Shown here: one piece after another, positions 18,948-26,282 of the stretch
How the letters are laid out: each line of letters begins with the position of its first letter
How positions within the stretch are numbered: position 1 is the first letter of the stretch
Source: Polycyclovorans algicola TG408
Lineage (GTDB): Bacteria; Pseudomonadota; Gammaproteobacteria; Nevskiales; Nevskiaceae
NCBI RefSeq assembly: GCF_000711245.1
Contig: NZ_JOMH01000001.1
Span: forward strand, 2,846,830-2,910,829
Direction: 5' to 3'
Length of the DNA: 64,000 nt
The notes under the pieces: model-generated
Told to the model about the DNA's origin: nothing
Databases searched by the model: none
What the model saw: the letters and a program-made list of their open reading frames with translations, nothing else
Position numbers and translations under genes: made by a program

Positions 18948-19469
18948 ATGAACACCGTCATGTCTTACCTGCGTTTGATCCTGTTTTTCGGCGGGGTGCT
19001 GGTCGGCATCCAGGTGCCAACCTTTGTCGACCAGTACGGCAAGGGCCTGGCGTCGCATTACGCCGAGTCGGAGCGCAGCCTCGACGCCTTTCGTGACGAG
19101 GCCGTGCGGCACTTTGACGGCGACATGGACCGCCTGATTGGCCATTACCGCCGCAGCGGCGACCAGGTGTTCGAGGAAGGTGGCGACAGCATCGAGGTCA
19201 TCTACCGCCGCAATCGTCTGCTGGCCGATCAGTTGGCCGACTTCCGCGCCAACCCGCTGCGTGCCTACGCGCAGGCCTTCTTCACCCCGGTGCCCGACGT
19301 GCAGGCCGAGGTGCGTAACGACTTCAGCTATGCCATCCGGCTCGATCCTGGCGCCATCGCCTTCGGCATGGTCAGCGGCTTCGTGCTGTCGGTGGTCGGC
19401 GAGCTGCTGTTGCGATTGCTAGCGGCGCTGGTGCTGCCACCACCGTCACGCACCCGAACCGCCCGCTGA
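18948..19469 (+). CDS. DUF2937 family membrane protein
   Basis: 173 residues. An N-terminal membrane helix runs into VGIQVPTFVDQYGKGL, the family's conserved opening. A soluble coiled region follows (AESERSLDAFRDEA, HFDGDMDRLIGHYRRSGDQVF), and a C-terminal membrane helix (IAFGMVSGFVLSVVGELLL) closes it. Two anchors with an intervening helical domain are typical. Function of the family is unknown. It follows the lipoprotein gene by 80 bp on the same strand and may share its transcript. It ends 8 bp before the end of the convergent mscS-type gene. Confidence 0.75.
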   Translation: MNTVMSYLRLILFFGGVLVGIQVPTFVDQYGKGLASHYAESERSLDAFRDEAVRHFDGDMDRLIGHYRRSGDQVFEEGGDSIEVIYRRNRLLADQLADFRANPLRAYAQAFFTPVPDVQAEVRNDFSYAIRLDPGAIAFGMVSGFVLSVVGELLLRLLAALVLPPPSRTRTAR

Positions 19470-19476
19470 GTCGATA

Positions 19477-20781
19477 TCAAGCGGCCGGCGGTTGGCCGCC
19501 TTCCGGGGCGCGACCGTCCAGCATGCGCACCTCGCGCTGCGGGAACGGTATCTCGATGCCGTGCTCGCGCAAGGTCTCGAAGATCAGCAACAACAGGTCG
19601 CCGCCGACGCGATTCTTGCCGTCATCGACGCCTTCCATCCAGAACTCGACAAACATGTTGACGCCGGAATCGCCAAAGCTGTCGATCTCGCAATCCGGGC
19701 GCTCTTCGAACGGAATGTCCGGGCCGCTGATGACCTGGGGATGCTGGGCCACAGCCGCGCGAATCAACTCACACATCGCGCGAATGTCGGTGTGGTACGC
19801 CACCGAAAAATCGACCCGATAACGCTGCTTCTTGTTCTTGTGCGTCCAGTTGGTAAACGGCTTGGTGATGAAAGACTCGTTGGGCACCAGCACGTCTTTG
19901 CCATCGAAGCCTTCCAGGGTGGTGTAGCGCATGGTCAGCTCGCGCACGTAGCCGGTCTTGCCGTCTTCCAGCTCGACGTAGTCCCCCACCGACAGCGAGC
20001 GGTCAAACAAAATGATGATGCCGGAAATGAAGTTGGACGCAATCGACTGCAAGCCAAACCCAAGGCCCACGCCCAGCGCGCCGCCAAACACCGCCAAGGC
20101 GGTCAGATTGATGCCCATCACCTGCAAGAACAGCAGCATCACCAGCAGCGTCAGGCCAATCTGAAACAGCTTGGCGACCACCTCGCGGGTGCGCACGTCC
20201 AGATCCTGCTGGTTGCGGATGACGGTCAAGCCGGCACTGTTGGACACCCAGCCCAACCAGAACAGCAGCGAGCCAAAAATCAGCACCCGCAGCAGGCCGC
20301 TGACCGACAGACTGAGATTGCCCACCTGAAACGACATGGAATCGAGCACCGCGGTGACCGGCGCCAGCAGCCCCAGAAAATGCAGCGCCAGCAACGGAAC
20401 GCCGACCATGCGGATGGCGCGGCCCATCAACGACCCTTTCTTGACCCGGCGCACGACACTCTCGAACAACCACAGCAGGGTGATCACCGTGGCGGTTTTC
20501 GCCAGCCAGGCAGCCCCTAGAAAGTGATCGCTCAGCGCGGTGGCAACCAGCAGCAGCGGCAGCGACAGCGCCGGTCGCAGCACGCCCTCCAGTCGGTCCA
20601 GCAGGCGATTCAGCCCGGATCCGGGTGTCGCCAGGTCGGTGATGCGGGCCGACAACAACCACCCCAGCCCAATGGCCACCAGCACCGCCGCCAGCTGCCA
20701 GTAAGTGTCTGGCGAGGCCAACGCCAGCCGCGCGGCACCCAGGGCGTCTTGTGCCGACTGGACCAACAAAGAGACATTCAT
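19477..20781 (-). CDS. MscS-family mechanosensitive ion channel
   Basis: 434 residues. About five N-terminal membrane helices are followed by the MscS core: pore helix GGALGVGLGFGLQSIASNF near residue 250, then the beta domain with SVGDYVELEDGKTGYV and the VPNESFITKPFTNWT segment, and a C-terminal mixed domain. It is larger than E. coli MscS (286 aa) because of extra N-terminal helices, like the YbdG/YnaI kinds. It opens under membrane tension to release solutes on hypo-osmotic shock. Single gene, divergent from the esterase over about 225 bp. Confidence 0.9.
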   Translation of the reverse strand: MNVSLLVQSAQDALGAARLALASPDTYWQLAAVLVAIGLGWLLSARITDLATPGSGLNRLLDRLEGVLRPALSLPLLLVATALSDHFLGAAWLAKTATVITLLWLFESVVRRVKKGSLMGRAIRMVGVPLLALHFLGLLAPVTAVLDSMSFQVGNLSLSVSGLLRVLIFGSLLFWLGWVSNSAGLTVIRNQQDLDVRTREVVAKLFQIGLTLLVMLLFLQVMGINLTALAVFGGALGVGLGFGLQSIASNFISGIIILFDRSLSVGDYVELEDGKTGYVRELTMRYTTLEGFDGKDVLVPNESFITKPFTNWTHKNKKQRYRVDFSVAYHTDIRAMCELIRAAVAQHPQVISGPDIPFEERPDCEIDSFGDSGVNMFVEFWMEGVDDGKNRVGGDLLLLIFETLREHGIEIPFPQREVRMLDGRAPEGGQPPAA

Positions 20782-21006
20782 TCGCGTTGCCTGCCCTCAG
20801 CCAAGGTTCGATACGGCGGCGCCGGGTTTGCCGCGCCTGCAAGCGTCAGGCAAACGGTTCAGGGCCTCGTCCGGTCAGGGTACCGTCAAAGTACCGCGTG
20901 ATGCCGACCCCGTCGGCACCCGGCCCAGGTGCCTTATCGACAACCCCGTCACAACATGGTCTGGCGCAGGTCGCTACCCTTGAGCGCCCTGCCATTGGCC
21001 CGACCC

Positions 21007-22215
21007 ATGACGCTGACCCGACCCCTAGCCGCACTGGCGATGATGGCGCTACTGGCCCTGTCCCACGGCGCACAAGCCCAGCAGCGAAACTGTCCCAGCG
21101 GACCCCTGGCGCAGGGCAGCGAAGGATTCGTCGCGCCCACCCCCGGCACCGACTGCGTGATCGTGACCGGGACCTACGCAGGCTCCGAGAGCCGGCTGGG
21201 CCTGCCGGTGACGCGGCGCTTCATGCGCATCACACCACAAACCCCGGGTGACGGCGTCCAGCCCCTGTTCGTGCTGCTGCACGCGCGTGACACCAACATC
21301 GAGCCCATGGCCAACCTGACCCGCATCGGTCGCCTGGTGCGGGATCACGGCATCACCGTGATCCTGCCCGAAGCCATTGACGGCGAGTTCAACGATGACC
21401 CCATCACGCCGCCAACCGAGGCGCCCGACAGCCCGCTGATGGACGATGTGGCGTTCATCGCGACCGTGATTGCCGACGCCATTGCCGACAACGGCATCGA
21501 CCCGGCACAGGTCTTCATCGCGGGTTATTCCAACGGCGGCTTCATGTCGCAGCGCATGGTCTGCGAGCGCCCCGAACTGTTCGCCGGCCTGGGCAGCGTC
21601 GCCAGCAGCCTGCGCTTCGGGCTTGAGGAAAACTGTCCTGCCACGCCCAAACCCATGACCAAGGTATTCATCCATGGCACCGACGACGAGGTGGTGCGCT
21701 ACGGCGGCGTGCCCTATCGCGACGACCTCGTGATCGACGGTGAAACCACCAACAATGCCCGCATCGCCTTTCGCTCGGCGCCGGGTACCGCCTCGTTCTG
21801 GGCCGCCCGCAACGGCTGCTCCGACGCGCTGGACGTGCCGCCCATTCCCAACCAGCTGCCCACCAATGGCGACGGCACCACCGTGGATTACATACGCTAC
21901 AACTGCGCGTCGGGCGTTCCGCCGCTGATCGCCTACCGCGTCAATGGCGGCGGCCACACCTGGCCAGGATCGCTGGGCTTCGCCGGCGGCACCTCGGTAT
22001 CGCTGGGCCGCATCACCACGCAGCTCGACGCCACCACCGCGTTCTGGGCGCACTTCAGCAATCCGCGCAGCGGCAGCCAGGTGATGCCCGATCAATTACG
22101 TCCGGAAGGCGCCGGTGGCGGTGGCGGCGCACTGGGCTGGGGCCTGCTTGGTTTGAGCCTGATCGCGCTACTGGGGCGGCGGTGGCGGTCTTTGAGACGT
22201 CAAGTCCAAGCCTAG
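21007..22215 (+). CDS. Exported PHB-depolymerase/LpqC-like esterase with GlyGly-CTERM-type tail
   Basis: 402 residues. Signal peptide ends SHGAQA. The catalytic domain has the lipase box GYSNGG near residue 178, an Asp in HGTDDEVV near residue 227 and the His in GGGHTWPG near residue 320, the triad order of the poly(3-hydroxybutyrate) depolymerase/LpqC family of alpha/beta hydrolases. The C-terminus has a Gly-rich linker (GAGGGGG), a single hydrophobic helix and an Arg cluster (GRRWRSLRR), which matches the tripartite layout of GlyGly-CTERM sorting tails processed by rhombosortase. Start at the ATG at 21007, chosen for its signal peptide. Substrate could be a polyester, feruloyl ester or similar. 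The stop overlaps the convergent GNAT gene by 4 bp. Confidence 0.82.
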   Translation: MTLTRPLAALAMMALLALSHGAQAQQRNCPSGPLAQGSEGFVAPTPGTDCVIVTGTYAGSESRLGLPVTRRFMRITPQTPGDGVQPLFVLLHARDTNIEPMANLTRIGRLVRDHGITVILPEAIDGEFNDDPITPPTEAPDSPLMDDVAFIATVIADAIADNGIDPAQVFIAGYSNGGFMSQRMVCERPELFAGLGSVASSLRFGLEENCPATPKPMTKVFIHGTDDEVVRYGGVPYRDDLVIDGETTNNARIAFRSAPGTASFWAARNGCSDALDVPPIPNQLPTNGDGTTVDYIRYNCASGVPPLIAYRVNGGGHTWPGSLGFAGGTSVSLGRITTQLDATTAFWAHFSNPRSGSQVMPDQLRPEGAGGGGGALGWGLLGLSLIALLGRRWRSLRRQVQA

Positions 22216-22691
22216 CCAGACGCGGCCAGGGCGAGGGTTTTACGCATCAGCAGGCGCTGCAGCACTTCATCGCCGCGCCGTGCGTCTTGCGCCTCGACCG
22301 TTGCGAACCCCTGCCGCACAAAAAACGGTTCAGCGGCCAAGCTGGCCTCGGTGTACGCGACCGAAGTCCCGAGCCGAACGAGATCGGCCTGGGCGGCGTG
22401 ATATAGCCGAGTCGCCACGCCGCTACGGGGCCGCAGCGGTGACGTGAACAGCAAATCAATGTGCCCGGCCGTCGTGTAGCCAATGAATCCCAGCGTGCCG
22501 ATGGCGCCGTCGGCCACGATCACCTTCAACCCCGCCAACCGCGTGGCCCACTGGGACAGGTCGGGCGAAGACGGCGCCCACGCCTCGCATTGCGCCGGGG
22601 TGTAATAACGGCCCGCCAGTTGATGAACCGACGCGGTGAACAGCGCCACGACGCTGGCGAGGTCTTCGGGCTGGTAGTCACGCAGGGTCAT
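22212..22691 (-). CDS. GNAT family N-acetyltransferase
   Basis: 159 residues. It begins MTLRDYQPEDLASVVALF, the usual first strand and helix. Next come the central strands (GTLGFIGYTTAGHIDLLFTSP) and the acetyl-CoA loop region RSGVATRLYHAA, a variant of the Q/RxxGxG/A motif, and then EPFFVRQGF. Close relatives include putative acetyltransferases of the YafP kind. Start at the ATG at 22691 with GGGAG eight bases upstream. A longer in-frame extension is not convincing. Acceptor substrate unknown. Confidence 0.8.
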   Translation of the reverse strand: MTLRDYQPEDLASVVALFTASVHQLAGRYYTPAQCEAWAPSSPDLSQWATRLAGLKVIVADGAIGTLGFIGYTTAGHIDLLFTSPLRPRSGVATRLYHAAQADLVRLGTSVAYTEASLAAEPFFVRQGFATVEAQDARRGDEVLQRLLMRKTLALAASG

Positions 22692-22806
22692 GGTGCCGTC
22701 TCCCGTCATCCGCTTGAGCATGTCAGTCCTGTGCTTGTACCGATGGGCGTGAGAATGCGTCATTCTGCCGCATGTGATTCGCCCGACCCGCCGAGGAGCA
22801 ACCGAC

Positions 22807-23232
22807 ATGACGCCACGCCTCAAGCTGCTGTGCACCCTGTGGCTCGGCCTGTTGATGGCGGGCTGCGTCAGCGCGCCCGCGCTGGCGCCCGACCTGCCCA
22901 CGCCCGCAGAAACCGAGAGCCAACTGGTTGTCTACCGCCTCGGCGGACCGCTTCGCACCGGTGTCATCCGGCCTGAGTTGCACATTGGCGACACCACCCA
23001 CGGCCCGGTCTACCCGACCGCCTACCGACACTTCACCCTGCGCCCCGGCCGCTATCCGGTATGGGCGGGCGACGATGCGAGTCGCGGCACCGAGGTGACG
23101 TTGGCGCCCGGCGAAACGCGCTACGTGCGGGTGATCGTGGAGCTCGACTTTGAAGCTCGAGGCGCACAGGTGATTGAAGTGGATGCGGACACCGCTGAGG
23201 CCGCCATGGCCAACCTGCTCAAGCTGGAGTGA
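22807..23232 (+). CDS. DUF2846-like lipoprotein, paralog 2
   Basis: 141 residues. Signal peptide with lipobox LMAGC, then a domain whose landmarks match the lipoprotein at 18417: LVVYRLGGP, VIRPELHIGD, AYRHFTLRPGRYPV and APGETRYVRV appear at the same spacing. GAGGAGC ribosome site upstream. The two are ancient or diverged duplicates rather than recent copies. Function unknown; export to the outer membrane through Lol is expected. Confidence 0.75.
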   Translation: MTPRLKLLCTLWLGLLMAGCVSAPALAPDLPTPAETESQLVVYRLGGPLRTGVIRPELHIGDTTHGPVYPTAYRHFTLRPGRYPVWAGDDASRGTEVTLAPGETRYVRVIVELDFEARGAQVIEVDADTAEAAMANLLKLE

Positions 23233-23281
23233 TGGCGGAGTCAAACGGCTTCTACCCCAACCAACCATCACCGCAACTGAT

Positions 23282-23632
23282 ATGGCTTTTAGCGAGTTTG
23301 AAACCAAGAGACTTGAGAGGGTTGTTGGTGCTTTCATCGAGAAGCGCCGACCAGCTCCGCACATTCGCCCCGAACTTGATCTCGCCTTCCGCATCAACGG
23401 CCAGAGCATCGAAATCTTTGAGATTCGCCCCCGTTGGAGAGGCGCGCCCGGAGAGACCATGGAACATCCGGTCGCAAAGGCGACCTACGTTAAGACCCAA
23501 GAGCTCTGGCGGGTCTTCTGGATGCGTGCCGATCTGAAGTGGCATTCCTATCCACCAGTTCCGAAGGTTGGCAGCGTCGAGAAGTTCTTGGCGCTGGTCG
23601 CTGAGGACAAACATGCATGCTTTTTCGGCTAG
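23282..23632 (+). CDS. DUF3024 domain protein
   Basis: 116 residues, full family length. Conserved landmarks: EFETKRLERVVGAFIEKRRP at the N-terminus, RPELDLAF, FEIRPRWRG, AKATYVKTQELWRVFWMRAD in the middle, KWHSYPPVP, and CFFG at the extreme C-terminus. The family is widespread in proteobacteria as a stand-alone small protein with no established function. No neighbour gives a hint; the toxin-antitoxin pair starts 68 bp downstream. Confidence 0.85.
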   Translation: MAFSEFETKRLERVVGAFIEKRRPAPHIRPELDLAFRINGQSIEIFEIRPRWRGAPGETMEHPVAKATYVKTQELWRVFWMRADLKWHSYPPVPKVGSVEKFLALVAEDKHACFFG

Positions 23633-23689
23633 TGCTTGGCCTGGCTCAGGCATTGGGCACAATGTTGCCTCAGTCATACCCGAGTGATA

Positions 23690-23697
23690 CCGTACGG
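23690..23697. promoter_or_regulatory. Possible autoregulatory operator of the toxin-antitoxin pair
   Basis: The palindrome CCGTACGG lies immediately before the antitoxin ATG at 23700, where a ribosome site would be expected. Ribbon-helix-helix antitoxins usually repress their own promoter through short palindromes. No good Shine-Dalgarno sequence is seen, so the transcript may be nearly leaderless. Confidence 0.3.
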
Positions 23698-23699
23698 GC

Positions 23700-23936
23700 A
23701 TGAAAGTTGCCATCTCAATCCCTGACCCGCTCTTCGATGCTGCGGAGCGTCTGGCCAAGCAGCGTGCAGTGCCTCGCAGCCGACTCTTCGCCGAAGCCTT
23801 GGAGGAATATGTTTCAAGGCACGGCACCGAGGCTGTTACCGATCAACTGAACGCGGTCTATGCCATGGAGTGTTCGGACGTGGAACAAACCATGGCGCAA
23901 GCACAGCTCGGCATGGTTGAAGATGAAGCGTGGTGA
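23700..23936 (+). CDS. Ribbon-helix-helix antitoxin (MazE/PemI-like)
   Basis: 78 residues. The first 45 form a ribbon-helix-helix DNA-binding unit: MKVAISIPDPLFDAAERLA, then the turn AVPRSRLFAEALEEYV. The acidic C-terminal tail (SDVEQTMAQAQLGMVEDEAW) would block the toxin's active site. It overlaps the toxin gene by 14 bp, the usual coupled order of antitoxin then toxin. The antitoxin is expected to repress the operon and to be degraded under stress. Confidence 0.87.
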   Translation: MKVAISIPDPLFDAAERLAKQRAVPRSRLFAEALEEYVSRHGTEAVTDQLNAVYAMECSDVEQTMAQAQLGMVEDEAW

Positions 23937-24264
23937 GTTGTGGTGGGCCTCCCTGCCGGCGGCTACTGGGTCCGGTCCAGGTTTCCGGCGGCCCGTGGTG
24001 GTTGTGCAATCAAAGCCTTTCAATGAAAGCCGCATAGCAACGGTCATTGTGGCCGTGGTCACATCCAACCTGGCCTTGGCGGCGGCGCCGGGCAATGTGC
24101 GCTTGGCGAAATCCGAAGCTGGGCTACCAAAAGCCTCGGTTATCAACGTCTCGCAACTGATCACCTTGGATCGCTCGCTACTCACGTCCAAGGTCAAAGC
24201 CCTACCCGGCAAAGTCATGTCGCAGGTCGACGAAGGTCTACGACTGGTGCTTGCACTACGGTGA
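23923..24264 (+). CDS. PemK/MazF-type mRNA interferase toxin
   Basis: 113 residues, SH3-like PemK fold. It begins MKRGELWWASLP, followed by GSGPGFRRPVVVVQ with the conserved Arg-Pro that opens the second strand. VVAVVTSNLALA, ASVINVSQLITLDRSLL and the closing VDEGLRLVLALR are all landmark segments of the family. The toxin cleaves single-stranded RNA at short sequences; the target motif cannot be inferred. Start at the ATG at 23923 inside the antitoxin gene. The pair looks intact. Confidence 0.9.
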   Translation: MKRGELWWASLPAATGSGPGFRRPVVVVQSKPFNESRIATVIVAVVTSNLALAAAPGNVRLAKSEAGLPKASVINVSQLITLDRSLLTSKVKALPGKVMSQVDEGLRLVLALR

Positions 24265-24438
24265 TCACTAAACAAATCGCTGCGGCCGACGGTCATCCCG
24301 CTGCGCTCGCTGTCGGCGGCTGAGCTGAAGCGTTGGATAGATAGCAGCATGGCGAAATAACAGCCCACTTTGGGCTGATCCCGACCGGAGCGCTTTGCCC
24401 GCAAACCTATCCAACCCTACCCAAGAAGGGGCTCCCCC
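24265..24438. other. Short intergenic stretch after the toxin gene
   Basis: A 27-codon rightward frame (about 24275-24360, reading ...LRPTVIPLRSLSAAELKRW... to a TAA) has normal-looking codons but no start. It could be the 3' remnant of a lost gene. Evidence is too thin to annotate it as a pseudogene. Confidence 0.25.
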
Positions 24439-25365
24439 TCACTTCACCACCGGCGCCCCTTCTTCCATCCGCGCCTGCGAGATCTGCGAGCCGGGTGGCA
24501 CGCTGTGGGTCAGCCACACATTGCCGCCGATGCTGGAGCCTTTGCCGATGGTGATGCGCCCCAGAATGGTCGCGCCGGCGTAGATGACCACGTCGTCTTC
24601 GACGATGGGATGGCGGGCATTGCCCTTGGTGAGCTGGCCGTCTTCGCCCACCTCGAAACGCTTGGCGCCCAGGGTCACGGCCTGATAGAGCCGCACCCGC
24701 TGGCCGATGATGGCGGTTTCGCCAATCACCACGCCGGTGCCGTGGTCGATGAAGAAGTGCTCGCCAATGGTCGCGCCGGGATGGATGTCGATGCCGGTGG
24801 CCGAATGCGCAATCTCGGCGACGATGCGCGCCAGCAGGGGCAACTCCAGCTTGTAGAGCGCGTGCGCCAGGCGATGATGAATCAGCGCCAGAATGCCGGG
24901 GTAGCAGAGCAGCACTTCGTCGACGTTGCGCGCGGCCGGGTCGCCTTCATAGGCGGCTTCCACGTCGCCGTCGAGCAGCGTGCGGATGGCGGGCAACTGC
25001 GCTGCGAAGGCTGCGACACGGCGACGCGCCTCGGCGGCGGCGTCGCCACCGCCGTTGACGTTGCCGCGTGAACTCAGTTCCAGCCGCACTTCTTCGACCA
25101 GGGCATTAAGCGCCTGATCGAGTGCATGGCCCACGTAGAAATCTTCGCCCTCACGCTTCAGTTCCACCGGGCCCAAGCGCAGTGGAAACAGCGCCCCGCG
25201 CAGCAGTTTGATGGCGCAGGCGATGCGGTCCACCGACGGAAACTCCCGGTCCTTACGGCCCTGTTCGCGCTGCTGGCGCAGCCGCCACTGCTCGCGCGCG
25301 CCGCGCAAGCCGCTGACGATCTCGCCCAGATCCCATCCCATCGGTGCCTCTGGCGGTAGCTTCAT
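24439..25365 (-). CDS. cysE: Serine O-acetyltransferase (EpsC-type CysE)
   Basis: 308 residues. The long N-terminal helical domain (about 170 residues) is typical of the EpsC-like serine acetyltransferases rather than the shorter E. coli CysE. It is followed by a left-handed beta helix of hexapeptide repeats containing GIDIHPGATIGEHFFIDHG (catalytic His), VVIGETAIIGQRVRLYQ, VTLGAK and GATILGRITIGKGSSIGGN. It acetylates L-serine for cysteine synthesis. Start at the ATG at 25365; an upstream frame crosses into the divergent promoter region. It stands alone here, with no cysK next to it. Confidence 0.9.
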   Translation of the reverse strand: MKLPPEAPMGWDLGEIVSGLRGAREQWRLRQQREQGRKDREFPSVDRIACAIKLLRGALFPLRLGPVELKREGEDFYVGHALDQALNALVEEVRLELSSRGNVNGGGDAAAEARRRVAAFAAQLPAIRTLLDGDVEAAYEGDPAARNVDEVLLCYPGILALIHHRLAHALYKLELPLLARIVAEIAHSATGIDIHPGATIGEHFFIDHGTGVVIGETAIIGQRVRLYQAVTLGAKRFEVGEDGQLTKGNARHPIVEDDVVIYAGATILGRITIGKGSSIGGNVWLTHSVPPGSQISQARMEEGAPVVK

Positions 25366-25511
25366 GAGGGGTGTCCCGTGTTGCAAAACGGCGCCTACAG
25401 CGGCGCCAACATCATCATTATCGGACGTCGCAAGGTTTTCAGCGCGCCAACCGCCGCCGTCACCCTTCACAATGCGCGTTCGAAACGCATCAACAAGAGT
25501 CGGGCGCAATC

Positions 25512-26282
25512 ATGAAACGGGTGTTCATCAGCGGTGGTGCGGCAGGGATCGGCCGGGCGACGGCGCAGCAGTTCATCAACGCGGGATATGCCGTCGGCAT
25601 CGGCGATGTCAACGAGTTGGCCCTGCGCGACACGGCCAAAGCCCTGGGCAGCGCCTGCCAGCCGCACGTGCTCGACGTTTGCGACCCGGCCGCATGGACC
25701 CGCGCGCTGACCCGTTTCACCGGTGATGACGGCCGCCTTGATGTGCTGATCAACAACGCCGGCATCCTCCACGCCGGGCGCGCCGAAGACATCACGTTCG
25801 AGCAGCACAGCCGGTTGGTCGACATCAACATCAAGGGCGTGATTGCCGGCTGCCAGGCCGCACTGCCGTTCCTGAAAAACGTGCGCCATTCGCGGGTGAT
25901 CAACCTGTGCTCGGCATCGGCCATCTATGGTCAGCCGAGCGTCGCCAGCTATTCGGCGAGCAAGTTTTTTGTGCGCGGCTGGACCGAGGCGCTGAACATC
26001 GAATGGGCGCGCTACGACATCCATGTGCTCAGCGTCTGGCCGATTTTCGTCAAGACGGCAATGGTCGACAACGCGCCCGACATGAAGGCCGCTGCGAAGA
26101 TGGGCGTCTCGCTGACACCGGATGATGTCGCCAAGATCCTGCTCAAGCTCAGCGGTCAAAAACGCCCCGCCGTGCACACGCCGATTGGCCTGCAAACGTC
26201 GCTGTTCAAGCGTTTCGTCAACCTGATGCCCGACGCGCTCAACCGCCGCGTCGTGGCGCACATGGCCGACATCCGTGCTTGA
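25512..26282 (+). CDS. Short-chain dehydrogenase/reductase
   Basis: 256 residues, classical SDR. SGGAAGIGRATAQ is the cofactor loop, NNAGI follows near residue 82, and the catalytic Ser (NLCSASA) and YSASK lie near residues 136 and 149. Asp in GDVNE after the second strand suggests NAD preference. The last 60 residues (PAVHTPIGLQTSLFKRFVNLMP) are typical of the group annotated as fatty-acid or hydroxy-acyl SDRs; the substrate is not known. The gene overlaps rlmL by 8 bp, so they are likely co-transcribed, although their functions are not obviously linked. Confidence 0.85.
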   Translation: MKRVFISGGAAGIGRATAQQFINAGYAVGIGDVNELALRDTAKALGSACQPHVLDVCDPAAWTRALTRFTGDDGRLDVLINNAGILHAGRAEDITFEQHSRLVDINIKGVIAGCQAALPFLKNVRHSRVINLCSASAIYGQPSVASYSASKFFVRGWTEALNIEWARYDIHVLSVWPIFVKTAMVDNAPDMKAAAKMGVSLTPDDVAKILLKLSGQKRPAVHTPIGLQTSLFKRFVNLMPDALNRRVVAHMADIRA

